This document shows, in pieces, positions 1 to 7,994 of a DNA stretch of 64,000 bases (its first letter is position 1; every line of letters starts with the position of its first letter). Both the position numbers and the translations under genes were made by a program. The stretch is from positions 99,329-163,328 of the forward strand of contig NZ_JAJITD010000018.1 in the NCBI RefSeq assembly GCF_020880815.1, written 5' to 3'. Below the pieces are notes generated by a model, which ran no database searches, had not been told where the DNA came from, and worked only from the letters and a program-made list of their open reading frames with translations. The stretch is from Paraburkholderia sejongensis (GTDB lineage Bacteria; Pseudomonadota; Gammaproteobacteria; Burkholderiales; Burkholderiaceae).

Positions 1-2129
1 TCCATCGCGAGGTACGGGTGCACGGCTTCCGCGCCATAGCCCGCGAGCAGCGCGAAGTGGTGCGTTTCACGCGCCGAGCCGGTTTCGACGACGAGGCCCG
101 TGCTGGTGCGCAGACCCTGTTGCACGAGGTGCGTGTGGATCGCGGCGGTAGCCAGCAGCGCCGGAATCGCGACGTTGTCGCGGTCGGTCTTGCGGTCCGA
201 CACGATCAGCATGTTGTAGCCAGACTTGACCGCATCGACGGCTTCCGCGCACAGCGACGCGAGGCGCGCTTCGATGCCTTCCTTGCCCCAGGCGACCGGA
301 TAGCAGATGTTCAGTTCGTACGAGCTGAACTTGCCGCCGGTGTACTGATCGATCGCGCGGATCTTCGCGATGTCCTTGAAGTCGAGCACCGGCTGCGACA
401 CTTCGAGACGCATCGGCGGGTTGATGTTGTTGGTGTCGAGCAGGTTCGGCTTCGGACCGATGAACGACACGAGCGACATCACCATGTTTTCACGGATCGG
501 GTCGATCGGCGGGTTCGTGACCTGCGCGAACAGCTGCTTGAAGTAGTGGTACAGCGTCTTGTTCTTGTTGGACATGACCGCCAGCGGCGAGTCGTTGCCC
601 ATCGAGCCGACCGCTTCCTCGCCGGCTTGCGCCATCGGCGCCATCAGGAACTTGAGGTCTTCCTGCGTATAGCCGAATGCCTGCTGACGGTCCAGCAGCG
701 CGGCGGCTTCACGGCGCTCGGTCGCGACGTCTTCGGCGTTCGGCTCGATCTCGTCGAGCTTGATCCGGACCGCGTCGATCCAGCTCTTGTACGGCTTCGC
801 GTTCGCGAGGTTGTCCTTCAGTTCCTTGTCGTCGATGATGCGACCGTGCTCCATGTCGATCAGGAACATCTTGCCCGGCTGCAGACGCCACTTCTTGACG
901 ATCTTCGACTCGGGAATCGGCAACGTGCCGGCTTCCGACGCCATGATGACGAGGTCGTCGTCCGTGACGATGTAGCGCGCCGGACGCAGACCGTTACGGT
1001 CGAGCGTCGCGCCGATCTGGCGGCCGTCCGTGAACGCGATCGCGGCGGGGCCGTCCCACGGCTCCATCATGGCAGCGTGGTATTCGTAGAACGCGCGGCG
1101 GTTTTCGTCCATCAGCGTGTGCTGTTCCCAGGCTTCCGGGATCATCATCATCATTGCGTGGACGAGCGGGTAGCCGGCCATCACCAGCAGTTCGAGACAG
1201 TTGTCGAACGATGCAGTGTCGGACTGGCCCGGATAGATCAGCGGCCACAGCTTCGGCAGGTCGTCGCCGAGCACGTGCGACGCGATTGCGCCGGTACGCG
1301 CGTTCAGCCAGTTGACGTTGCCCTTGACCGTGTTGATTTCGCCGTTGTGGGCGATCATCCGGTACGGGTGAGCCAGTTCCCAGGCCGGGAACGTGTTGGT
1401 CGAGAAGCGCTGGTGCACGAGCGCCAGTGCCGAGACGACGCGCTCGTCCTGCAGGTCGCGGTAGTACACGCCGACCTGGCCCGCCAGCAGCAGCCCCTTG
1501 TAGACGACAGTGCGCGCCGAGCACGACGGCACGAAGTATTCCTTGCCGTGCTTGAGCTTGAGCGCCTGGATGCGGTGGCTCGCGGTCTTGCGAATGATGT
1601 ACAGCTTCCGCTCGAGCGCATCGGTCACCATGATGTCCTTGCCGCGGCCGATGAAGATCTGGCGGATCAGCGGCTCGCTCGCCTTGACGGTCGGCGAAAT
1701 GGGCATTGTGTGGTCGACCGGCACGTCGCGCCAGCCGAGCACGACCTGGCCTTCAGCCTTCACCGTGCGCTCGAGCTCCTGCTCGCAGGCGATACGCGAT
1801 GCGTGTTCCTTCGGCAGGAAGACCATGCCGACGCCGTATTCGCCGGCCGGCGGCAGCGTCACGCCCTGCTTGGCCATCTCTTCGCGATAGAAGCCGTCCG
1901 GGATCTGGATCAGGATGCCCGCGCCGTCGCCCATCAGCGGGTCAGCGCCGACGGCGCCCCGATGGTCGAGGTTCTCGAGAATCTTCAGGCCCTGCTGGAT
2001 GATCTCGTGGCTCTTCTGGCCCTTGATATGGGCGACGAAGCCGACGCCGCACGCGTCATGCTCGTTCTGCGGATCGTACAGACCTTGGGCGGCGGGAACC
2101 GGGTGAATCGGGTGCTGATGGTCGTTCAT
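1..2129 (-). CDS. gltB: Glutamate synthase (NADPH) large subunit, N-terminal part, cut by the window edge
   Basis: The first 709 codons of the large subunit of glutamate synthase, which with GltD converts glutamine plus 2-oxoglutarate into two glutamates in ammonium assimilation. The start used is ATG at 2129 (MNDHQHP). The mature nucleophile is Cys27 in the motif HDACGVGF, so residues 1-26 are the cleaved propeptide. The class II glutaminase domain follows; motifs seen include HRGAVGADP, HQRFSTNTFPAWELAHPYR and NGEINT. The central domain begins after about residue 430. The FMN-binding and C-terminal beta-helix domains lie beyond the window edge. No frameshift is visible. Upstream lies a 315-base gap with a candidate promoter. 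The truncation is only an effect of the window. Confidence 0.97.
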   Translation of the reverse strand, partial: MNDHQHPIHPVPAAQGLYDPQNEHDACGVGFVAHIKGQKSHEIIQQGLKILENLDHRGAVGADPLMGDGAGILIQIPDGFYREEMAKQGVTLPPAGEYGVGMVFLPKEHASRIACEQELERTVKAEGQVVLGWRDVPVDHTMPISPTVKASEPLIRQIFIGRGKDIMVTDALERKLYIIRKTASHRIQALKLKHGKEYFVPSCSARTVVYKGLLLAGQVGVYYRDLQDERVVSALALVHQRFSTNTFPAWELAHPYRMIAHNGEINTVKGNVNWLNARTGAIASHVLGDDLPKLWPLIYPGQSDTASFDNCLELLVMAGYPLVHAMMMMIPEAWEQHTLMDENRRAFYEYHAAMMEPWDGPAAIAFTDGRQIGATLDRNGLRPARYIVTDDDLVIMASEAGTLPIPESKIVKKWRLQPGKMFLIDMEHGRIIDDKELKDNLANAKPYKSWIDAVRIKLDEIEPNAEDVATERREAAALLDRQQAFGYTQEDLKFLMAPMAQAGEEAVGSMGNDSPLAVMSNKNKTLYHYFKQLFAQVTNPPIDPIRENMVMSLVSFIGPKPNLLDTNNINPPMRLEVSQPVLDFKDIAKIRAIDQYTGGKFSSYELNICYPVAWGKEGIEARLASLCAEAVDAVKSGYNMLIVSDRKTDRDNVAIPALLATAAIHTHLVQQGLRTSTGLVVETGSARETHHFALLAGYGAEAVHPYLAM

Positions 2130-2257
2130 GGGGACACCGTCTGTGAGGGGCCGGACAGGCCGTTAAAACCGTTTTTCTATTGCCGCAGTGCAATCGCAAC
2201 CGCGACGACGCTCGTCGCGCGGCGTGAGTGCGCAGATCGAAAAGCGTCGGAAATCGG

Positions 2258-2287
2258 AATATACGCGAGGAATCAATGGAATAGCAA
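2258..2287 (-). promoter_or_regulatory. Candidate sigma-70 promoter of gltB
   Basis: Read on the minus strand, TTGCTA (2287-2282), an 18-base spacer and TATATT (2263-2258) resemble -35 and -10 boxes. They sit about 130 bases before the gltB start in the AT-rich part of the gap. This is a by-eye match only. Confidence 0.45.
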
Positions 2288-2319
2288 ATAAAACATAATG
2301 ATCGAACCCCATTAACAAA

Positions 2320-2351
2320 ATTGGTGCATTGCGGCTTATTTTTATTGGTGC
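2320..2351 (-). promoter_or_regulatory. Tandem GCACCAAT repeats, candidate NtrC-like half-sites
   Basis: ATTGGTGC occurs at 2320-2327 and again at 2344-2351, a 24-base period. On the minus strand this is GCACCAAT twice, upstream of the candidate gltB promoter. The nitrogen regulator NtrC is known to bind palindromes built from GCACCA and TGGTGC half-sites. Here the two copies are in direct, not inverted, orientation, so assignment to NtrC is an inference. Confidence 0.3.
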
Positions 2352-2444
2352 CACATCAAAAAGGGGCAAAAGAAAACGGCACACGCGATGCCGTTTCCAC
2401 GCAGTCCCTTGATGCGAAACATGAATTTCGCAAAGAGCGGCGTC

Positions 2445-3152
2445 TCACTGGGTCTGCGGCGTCTCCCGCACCTTGCGCGGCCGGCCCCGCGGCAACGGCG
2501 AAACTCGCCGGTTTGCGGCGCGCGCCGCCCACTCCCGATAGGTGTCGCTGCCGAGCACCCAGCCTTTCAGCGTGGCTTGCTGGAGCTGGCTGGCTTCGCG
2601 CTCGTCGAGCGGCTGTTCGCACAACTCACGGTACGCGCGTTGCCGCTCGAACGGCGTATTGCCGAGCGACCAGTAAAGCGGATGGTCGGTGATCAGGCTG
2701 TCGAGCGTGAGACCGATGTGATGCCGGTAACTCGACCAGCGATAGTCTTCCGGCGAGCTCACCAGCTGCGCGCGCACCGGGCACATTTCGACGACCCGGC
2801 TGGCGAGCAGGAAGTAGCGCTCGCCTTCGATCACCGTGGCCCGGTAGCGGCCCTCCCACAAGGTACCGCGGCGCGCATAGCGCCGGTTGAAGTGGGCGAC
2901 GTAGCGCCGCCCGACCGCCTGCATCGCCTTGGGCAGGCTCGACTCCTCGGTGGGCGTGACGAGCAGTTGCACGGCGCCCGGCATCAGGGCGTAAGCGTGA
3001 ATCGACAGATGATGGTCCCGCGAAGCCGCCTTCAGACAGTCGATGAAAAGCTCGTAGTCCTGGTCGTCGACGAATGCGGGCTGCTGGTCGAGCCCGCGAA
3101 GGATGACGTGCTGCGGCTGGTCGGGGACATAAAGACGTGCAAGCCGTGCCAT
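2445..3152 (-). CDS. RAYT/Y1 transposase-like protein with lost catalytic residues
   Basis: A 235-residue member of the REP-associated tyrosine transposase family (IS200-like Y1 domain). Family landmarks are HVILRG (15-20), HAYALMP (52-58), RRYVAHFNRRY (82-92), LWEGRYRA (98-105), PVRAQLV (125-131) and YRWSSYRHH. The family's HUH metal motif normally follows MP as NHVHLL. Here it reads GAVQLL, so both histidines are replaced (A60, Q62). The nucleophilic tyrosine expected in RYIExNPVRA is Val120 (RVVEMCPVRA). The protein therefore looks unable to nick DNA, yet the frame is intact and uses codons like its neighbours. The C-terminal tail (PRGRPRK) is basic and AT-hook-like. It sits upstream of gltB on the same strand and diverges from ompW. 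It may be a domesticated DNA- or RNA-binding protein; that is an inference. Confidence 0.85.
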   Translation of the reverse strand: MARLARLYVPDQPQHVILRGLDQQPAFVDDQDYELFIDCLKAASRDHHLSIHAYALMPGAVQLLVTPTEESSLPKAMQAVGRRYVAHFNRRYARRGTLWEGRYRATVIEGERYFLLASRVVEMCPVRAQLVSSPEDYRWSSYRHHIGLTLDSLITDHPLYWSLGNTPFERQRAYRELCEQPLDEREASQLQQATLKGWVLGSDTYREWAARAANRRVSPLPRGRPRKVRETPQTQ

Positions 3153-3340
3153 GCTGGAGTGTCCAAATAGTCGCGTTGGGATATACCCGAAGGTCCGTAG
3201 AACCGCGTGGGCGCAAGGTTCGGCGCCATGCGGCCAAGCCAGAAACCTTGCGGAGCTTAGGGAGAAAACTCTAACCGCCGCGTATGGTTTGTTTCAAACG
3301 TTGTAGTCATAATGGGCGGGCCTTTTCTGGAGGAGCACAT

Positions 3341-4066
3341 ATGAAATTAAAACAGGCCGTAACGGGGATGGCGGTACTAGCCTGCATGAGCACGGCAGCA
3401 CACGCACAATCGGCCGGCAGTTTCTACGTCACGACGGGGTGGTTCCACCTCGCGCCGCAATCGAGCAGCGACCCGCTGACCGTGACGAGTATCGGGGGTA
3501 GCCCGACCAACATCACAGAAGCAAATACCGGTGCATCACTGAGTTCCGCCGACACCATCGGTTTCACCGCCGGCTATTTCATCACCGACCACATCGCCAC
3601 CGAATTCGTGCTGGGCTATCCGCCCTCGTTCGACCTCTACGGCAGCGGCAGCTTCGAACAATTCGGCAAGATCGGCCAGGCAAAACAGTGGAGCCCGACG
3701 CTGCTGTTCAAGTACTACTTCAACGCGCCGACCGCTGCGTTCCGTCCGTACCTCGGTCTCGGCGTGAGCCGCGTCTGGTTCACCGACGAACACATCACCA
3801 ACAGCGCGTTCCAGGCCAAGGTTCTGCATGGTCCGACCAGCGTCACGACGGATAGTTCGTGGGAACCCGTGTTTAACGCGGGCTTCACTTACGCGTTCAA
3901 TCAGCACTGGTTCGCAGGCGTTTCGATCTCGTATCTGCCGCTCAGCACGACCGCCAAACTGAACTCGGCATCGACCACGCCGGTGGGCACACTGAACGTG
4001 CAATCGCAGACCAAGATCAAACTGAACCCGATCGTCACCTACGTCAACATCGGTTACCGTTTCTAA
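3341..4066 (+). CDS. ompW: OmpW-family outer membrane protein
   Basis: A 241-residue small beta-barrel porin of the OmpW family, which in other bacteria passes small hydrophobic or cationic compounds across the outer membrane. A Sec signal peptide with an AHA-Q cleavage site covers residues 1-22. The body has alternating beta strands (GFTAGYFITDHIATEFVLGYP, YLGLGVSRVWF) and ends in an aromatic residue, YVNIGYRF, the usual recognition signal for BAM insertion. The start at 3341 is preceded by a strong ribosome site, GGAGGAG (3329-3335). An upstream in-frame ATG at 3284 lacks both this site and a signal peptide. A perfect-stem terminator follows, so this is a single-gene unit. The substrate is unknown. 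Confidence 0.9.
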   Translation: MKLKQAVTGMAVLACMSTAAHAQSAGSFYVTTGWFHLAPQSSSDPLTVTSIGGSPTNITEANTGASLSSADTIGFTAGYFITDHIATEFVLGYPPSFDLYGSGSFEQFGKIGQAKQWSPTLLFKYYFNAPTAAFRPYLGLGVSRVWFTDEHITNSAFQAKVLHGPTSVTTDSSWEPVFNAGFTYAFNQHWFAGVSISYLPLSTTAKLNSASTTPVGTLNVQSQTKIKLNPIVTYVNIGYRF

Positions 4067-4120
4067 CGCTTCGCGCGTGCGGGTGGCTTGAATTAGGGTA
4101 GTCGAATTTTCGCGGGCTGC

Positions 4121-4156
4121 AACGCCGTCATCGAGTCGATGACGGCGTTTTCTTTT
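4121..4156 (+). terminator. Rho-independent terminator of ompW
   Basis: Two perfectly complementary 14-base arms (4121-4134 and 4136-4149) are followed by TTTCTTTTG. It lies 55 bases after the ompW stop codon. Confidence 0.9.
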
Positions 4157-4293
4157 GTTGCGGCGCGCGTAGCTCGTCCGCCGCGGGCATTTGTAAGTTT
4201 GACTCGGATCGGGCGCCCCCCTGTGCAATATCTGCTGACCACCGGCGCGCCATGCGCGGCCGCTCGCACATGCTGCGCGGGCGTCGGCGGGTG

Positions 4294-4308
4294 TGGCATC
4301 GAAGTTGC
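4294..4308 (+). promoter_or_regulatory. Candidate sigma-54 (-24/-12) promoter
   Basis: TGGCAT-CGAAG-TTGC has GG at 4295-4296 and GC at 4307-4308 with exactly ten bases between, matching the RpoN consensus TGGCAC-N5-TTGC at all but one core base. It points toward the DUF883 gene that starts at 4423, giving a leader of about 100 bases. A weaker GG-N10-GC pair follows at 4328-4341. The 356-base gap 4067-4422 holds nothing else but the ompW terminator. Confidence 0.5.
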
Positions 4309-4422
4309 GTCGTGATGGCGTTTCCTTGGCATTTCGCGCGCGGCGACGCGATACTGGCGTCAGCGGGTACCGCGTCCGCGCGACGATGCGCGGGGCTTTT
4401 TCAACTCATCGACGGAGCGACC

Positions 4423-4806
4423 ATGACAGCACTTCCGAACACGAGAGACGCCCTCGGCGAATCCTGGACCAGCGCAAGCCGCCGCGCGCGGCGCATTGCG
4501 CGCCATAGCCGCCACGCGGCCGAAGATATCGCGGCCGAATTGCGTACGCTGCTGGGGGAACTCGAATCGACCCTCGCCGACGGCACCCACGCGGACGCCG
4601 TCGAATTGCGCGGCAAGCTGCGCAATCAACTCGACTCGGCGCGCGCGCGCCTGAACGACACCCGCGATGCGGTGCGCGAACGCGCGGGCGTGGCGATCTC
4701 CGGCGCCGACGATTACGTGCACGAAAACCCGTGGCAGACGATTGCGATCGTCGGCGGGCTCGCGTTGATTGCGGGGGCGCTGTTCGCGTCGTCGCGTTCG
4801 CGCTGA
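4423..4806 (+). CDS. DUF883 family (ElaB/YqjD-like) membrane-anchored protein
   Basis: A 127-residue protein with the DUF883 layout: a long, charged, alanine-rich helical region (about residues 15-95, with repeated hydrophobic spacing typical of a coiled coil), then the family signature DDYVHENPWQTIAIVGGLALIAGALF in which the last part is one membrane helix, then SSRSR. The E. coli relatives ElaB, YqjD and YgaM are tail-anchored inner-membrane proteins that bind ribosomes and are made in stationary phase. Whether this one does so is an inference. The start chosen, ATG at 4423, is preceded by GACGGAG. A sigma-54-like element lies about 115 bases upstream. The next gene, dgt, is convergent. Confidence 0.88.
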   Translation: MTALPNTRDALGESWTSASRRARRIARHSRHAAEDIAAELRTLLGELESTLADGTHADAVELRGKLRNQLDSARARLNDTRDAVRERAGVAISGADDYVHENPWQTIAIVGGLALIAGALFASSRSR

Positions 4807-4903
4807 TGCGCTGATGGGCTGATGCATCGTCAGCGCCGCGCGAGCGGTGCCATACATGAGCTGATTTGAAAGCGGGCGGCAACGGGCGGCCCGGCGCGGC
4901 CGC

Positions 4904-6169
4904 CTAGTTGTCGTCGATCACGAACAGCCGCTGATATTCCTTCACAGCGTAGCGGTCCGTCATCCCCGCAATGTAATGCGCGATCAGACGCGGCTGCTGC
5001 GCCGCGTCCGCGGTCTGATAAGCCGGCGGCAACAGCCGCGGGTCGTCGGTGAACGCGTCGAACAGGCCGACCACCACGCGGCGCGCCTTGTTCGCCATCC
5101 GCATCACGCGATAGTGGCGATACAGATTCTTGAACAGGAAACGCTTGAGTGCCGCTGCCTGCACAGCGATCGTGTCGCTGTGCGCGACCAGCGGGGGCGC
5201 GGCGCGCACGTCGTCGAGCGAGGCGGGCGCGTAGCGCTCCAGATTGAGCCGCGTGGTTTCGATCAGATCGACGATCAGCGTATTGATCACCCGCCGCACC
5301 GTCTCGTGAATCAGCCGGCGCCCTTCGATCTGCGGATAGTCGCCGCGCGCCGCCTCGTAATGGCTTTGCCATAGCTCGACTTCGGCGAGCTGCTCGATCG
5401 ATAGCAGCCCCGAGCGCAAACCGTCGTCGACGTCGTGATTGTTGTACGCGATTTCGTCCGCGACGTTGGCGATCTGCGCTTCGAGCGACGGCTGCCGCCG
5501 CTGCAGAAAACGCTCACCGAGCGCGCCGAGGCGCCGCGCGTTGTCGCGCGAGCAATGCTTGAGAATTCCCTCGCGCGTTTCGAAGCACAGGTTCAGGCCG
5601 TTGAACGCGCCGTAGTGCTCCTCCAGTTCGTCGACGACCGCGAGGCTCTGCAGGTTGTGCTCGAAGCCGCCGTGCTCGCGCATGCATTCGTTCAGCGCGT
5701 CTTGCCCGGCATGGCCGAACGGCGTGTGACCGAGATCGTGCGCGAGAGAAATCGCTTCGACGAGGTCTTCGTTCACGCGCAGGTTGCGCGCGACCGAACG
5801 GGCGATCTGCGCGACTTCCAGACTGTGCGTGAGGCGCGTGCGAAACAGGTCGCCCTCGTGATTGACGAACACCTGAGTCTTGTATTCGAGCCGACGGAAC
5901 GCGGTCGAGTGGACGATGCGGTCGCGGTCGCGCTGGAACTCGGTGCGCGCGCTCGGCGCGGCTTCCGGATAGCGGCGCCCACGCGACTGGCCGGAATGCG
6001 CGGCGTATGGCGCGAGATGCGCTTCGAGCGCCTGCTGGGTCGGCGCGGCGACGGCCGCTGCCGCGGCGCCGTCGACCGCCTTGGGGATAGGGGTAGCGCT
6101 GCGCGCGCCGTTGGCGGCCGCTTTCGCCACCGGGTCAAGCGTGAAGTCGTCGCTGCGCCTGTCAGTCAC
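4904..6169 (-). CDS. dgt: Deoxyguanosinetriphosphate triphosphohydrolase-like protein
   Basis: A 421-residue HD-domain dNTP triphosphohydrolase that splits dNTPs into deoxynucleosides and tripolyphosphate, helping control dNTP pools. The metal site is visible: His in RLTHSLEVAQ, His-Asp in SLAHDLGHTPFGH, and a later Asp in VADEIAYNNHDVDDG. FRRLEYKTQVF precedes it as in the family. The first ~47 residues are low-complexity and Ala-rich (a run of five alanines at about 35-39), making this protein some 40 residues longer than many bacterial type 2 homologues. A shorter product starting at a later codon cannot be excluded. It follows aroB on the same strand with a 74-base gap and is probably part of the aroK-aroB-dgt unit. 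Confidence 0.93.
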   Translation of the reverse strand: MTDRRSDDFTLDPVAKAAANGARSATPIPKAVDGAAAAAVAAPTQQALEAHLAPYAAHSGQSRGRRYPEAAPSARTEFQRDRDRIVHSTAFRRLEYKTQVFVNHEGDLFRTRLTHSLEVAQIARSVARNLRVNEDLVEAISLAHDLGHTPFGHAGQDALNECMREHGGFEHNLQSLAVVDELEEHYGAFNGLNLCFETREGILKHCSRDNARRLGALGERFLQRRQPSLEAQIANVADEIAYNNHDVDDGLRSGLLSIEQLAEVELWQSHYEAARGDYPQIEGRRLIHETVRRVINTLIVDLIETTRLNLERYAPASLDDVRAAPPLVAHSDTIAVQAAALKRFLFKNLYRHYRVMRMANKARRVVVGLFDAFTDDPRLLPPAYQTADAAQQPRLIAHYIAGMTDRYAVKEYQRLFVIDDN

Positions 6170-6243
6170 CGGGTTCTCCGAAACATGGGCGACGCCTCTT
6201 TACGCAGAGGCGCGATGCGTGTGACAGCAACGCCGCCGCGCGC

Positions 6244-7320
6244 TCAGACCGCGGCGGCCAGCGTCGCCCGCACCTCGGCGTCGGGCGCCCGGCTGATCAA
6301 CGTCTCACCGAAACGCTTCAGCAGAATGAACTTGATCGCGCCGCCTTCCGCTTTCTTGTCGACCTGCATCAACTCGACATAGCGGTCGGCGCCGAGCGCC
6401 GGCGCGCGGGTCGGCAAGCGCGCGGCAAGCACCACGTCGACGAGCCGCTTGCGCGATGCTTCGTCGAGATGGCCAAGACGAACCGACAGGTCCGCCGCCA
6501 TCACCATCCCGCAGCCGACCGCCTCGCCGTGCAGCCACTCGCCGTAGCCGAGGCCGGCTTCGATCGCATGGCCGAACGTGTGGCCGAAATTGAGAATGGC
6601 GCGCAGGCCGCCTTCGCGCTCGTCCTGCGCGACCACCGACGCCTTGATCTCGCACGAGCGCTTGACCGCCTCGGCGAGCGCGGCCGCGTCGCAGCGATTC
6701 AAAGCCTCGATATTGGCTTCGATCCAGTCGAAGAAAGCGGCGTCGGCGATCGCGCCGGTCTTGATGACTTCGGCGATGCCGGCCGCGAGTTCCCGTTCGG
6801 GCAACGTGCGCAGCGCGCCGATGTCGGCGATCACCGCCTGCGGCTGATAGAACGCGCCGATCATGTTCTTGCCGAGCGGATGGTTGATGCCGGTCTTGCC
6901 GCCCACCGACGAATCCACCTGCGACAGCAGCGTGGTCGGCACCTGAATGAACGGCACGCCGCGCATGTAGCAGGCCGCCGCGAACCCGGTCATGTCGCCG
7001 ATCACGCCGCCGCCGAGCGCAATCAGCGTGGTCTTGCGATCCGCGCGCGAGCCGAGCAGCGCGTCGAAGATGAGGTTGAGCGTCTGGAGATTTTTGTGCG
7101 CCTCGCCGTCCGGCAGCACGACGGTGGACACCTGTTTGTTCAGCGGCGCGAGCGCCTGCCGCAGCGTGTCGCCGTACAGCGGATCGACGGTGGAATTGGT
7201 GACGATAGTGACCGAACTGCCGGCGATATGCGGCGCGAACAGCGCGGTCTGGCCGATCAGGTCGGCACCGATATGGATGGGGTAGGCGCGCTCGCCCAGT
7301 TCGACGTTGACGGTAATCAT
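6244..7320 (-). CDS. aroB: 3-dehydroquinate synthase
   Basis: A 358-residue enzyme of the shikimate pathway that cyclises DAHP to 3-dehydroquinate with NAD and a divalent metal. Recognisable parts are LPDGEAHKN, the GGGVIGDMTGFAA nucleotide loop, KTGINHPLGKNMIGAFYQP and the metal-ligand helix NFGHTFGHAIE. The start used is ATG at 7320 (MITVNVELGE), which gives the usual family length. An in-frame ATG three codons earlier (7329) overlaps the aroK stop as TAATG, so either start implies translational coupling to aroK. No separate promoter is seen. Confidence 0.95.
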   Translation of the reverse strand: MITVNVELGERAYPIHIGADLIGQTALFAPHIAGSSVTIVTNSTVDPLYGDTLRQALAPLNKQVSTVVLPDGEAHKNLQTLNLIFDALLGSRADRKTTLIALGGGVIGDMTGFAAACYMRGVPFIQVPTTLLSQVDSSVGGKTGINHPLGKNMIGAFYQPQAVIADIGALRTLPERELAAGIAEVIKTGAIADAAFFDWIEANIEALNRCDAAALAEAVKRSCEIKASVVAQDEREGGLRAILNFGHTFGHAIEAGLGYGEWLHGEAVGCGMVMAADLSVRLGHLDEASRKRLVDVVLAARLPTRAPALGADRYVELMQVDKKAEGGAIKFILLKRFGETLISRAPDAEVRATLAAAV

Positions 7321-7328
7321 ACGGTCCA

Positions 7329-7880
7329 TTATGACGCAGGATGTTTGGCGACGCCGGCCATCTCGAGCTGCATCAGAACCATATTGACGAGTCCGTTGAC
7401 CGAGGGCCGGCCGGTTTCGATCACGAAATGCGCGCACTCGCGATACAGCGGATCGCGCACTTCGTAGAGCTGTTCGAGCCGCGCTTTCGGATCTTCGGTC
7501 TGCAACAGCGGACGATTCTTGTCGCGCCGCGTGCGCAGCCACAGGTCGTGCGGATTGGCGCGCAGATAGACGACGAGGCCCCGGCTATTGAGCGCTGCGC
7601 GGTTTTCCGGCCGCAGCACCGCGCCGCCGCCGGTCGCGAGCACGATATTGTCGCGCGCAGTGAGATCGGAAATCACGCTGGCCTCGCGGTCGCGAAACCC
7701 CGCCTCGCCCTCCAGCTCGAAGATCACCGGAATCTTCGCGCCCGTGCGCGCCTCGATTTCATGGTCGGAATCGAAGAACGGGCGCTCGAGACGGCGCGCA
7801 ACCGCCCGACCCACAGTGGTTTTCCCTGCCCCCATGAGCCCTACGAAAAAAACATTGGCGTGTGCGTCCCGCGGTAACAA
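7329..7880 (-). CDS. aroK: Shikimate kinase (TTG start)
   Basis: A 183-residue P-loop kinase that phosphorylates shikimate at the 3-hydroxyl. Walker A is GLMGAGKTTVG (about residues 14-24), followed by FFDSDHEIEARTG (shikimate-binding Asp), FRDRE and the GGGAVLRPENR loop. The start is a rare TTG at 7880; no ATG or GTG is in frame just upstream, and AGAGGA sits five bases before the TTG. The next gene, aroB, overlaps its stop. The gene follows pilQ with a 114-base gap, so it may be cotranscribed with the pilus operon, an arrangement also known in Pseudomonas and Neisseria. Confidence 0.94.
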   Translation of the reverse strand: MLPRDAHANVFFVGLMGAGKTTVGRAVARRLERPFFDSDHEIEARTGAKIPVIFELEGEAGFRDREASVISDLTARDNIVLATGGGAVLRPENRAALNSRGLVVYLRANPHDLWLRTRRDKNRPLLQTEDPKARLEQLYEVRDPLYRECAHFVIETGRPSVNGLVNMVLMQLEMAGVAKHPAS

Positions 7881-7994
7881 CGGTGTCCTCTGGATATTCC
7901 GGTGTAGTTCGTGCCGCAGCTTACTGGCAAAGCGGCTGCCTTGTCGAGCCTGCGCGCCACCGGTAGCCCCGGCGCGCGTTAGCCCTAACGTGCC

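Larger units (their letters stand above)
2130..2444. other. Non-coding gap upstream of gltB
   Basis: This gap separates gltB from the upstream RAYT-like gene on the same strand. It is AT-rich compared with its neighbours between 2250 and 2380. It holds a candidate sigma-70 promoter for gltB (2258-2287) and a direct repeat of ATTGGTGC (2320-2351). No convincing short gene is seen in it. The gltB leader after the predicted start point is about 120 bases. Confidence 0.7.

Noticed and set aside
18..2291. A 757-codon plus-strand frame over the gltB region
   Set aside because: The minus strand encodes a clear GltB with its catalytic cysteine; the plus frame is its shadow.
2445..3152. Reading the RAYT-like gene as an active IS200/IS605 mobile element
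   Set aside because: Catalytic residues are missing, no left or right hairpin ends of an IS200 element were seen, and there is no companion tnpB.
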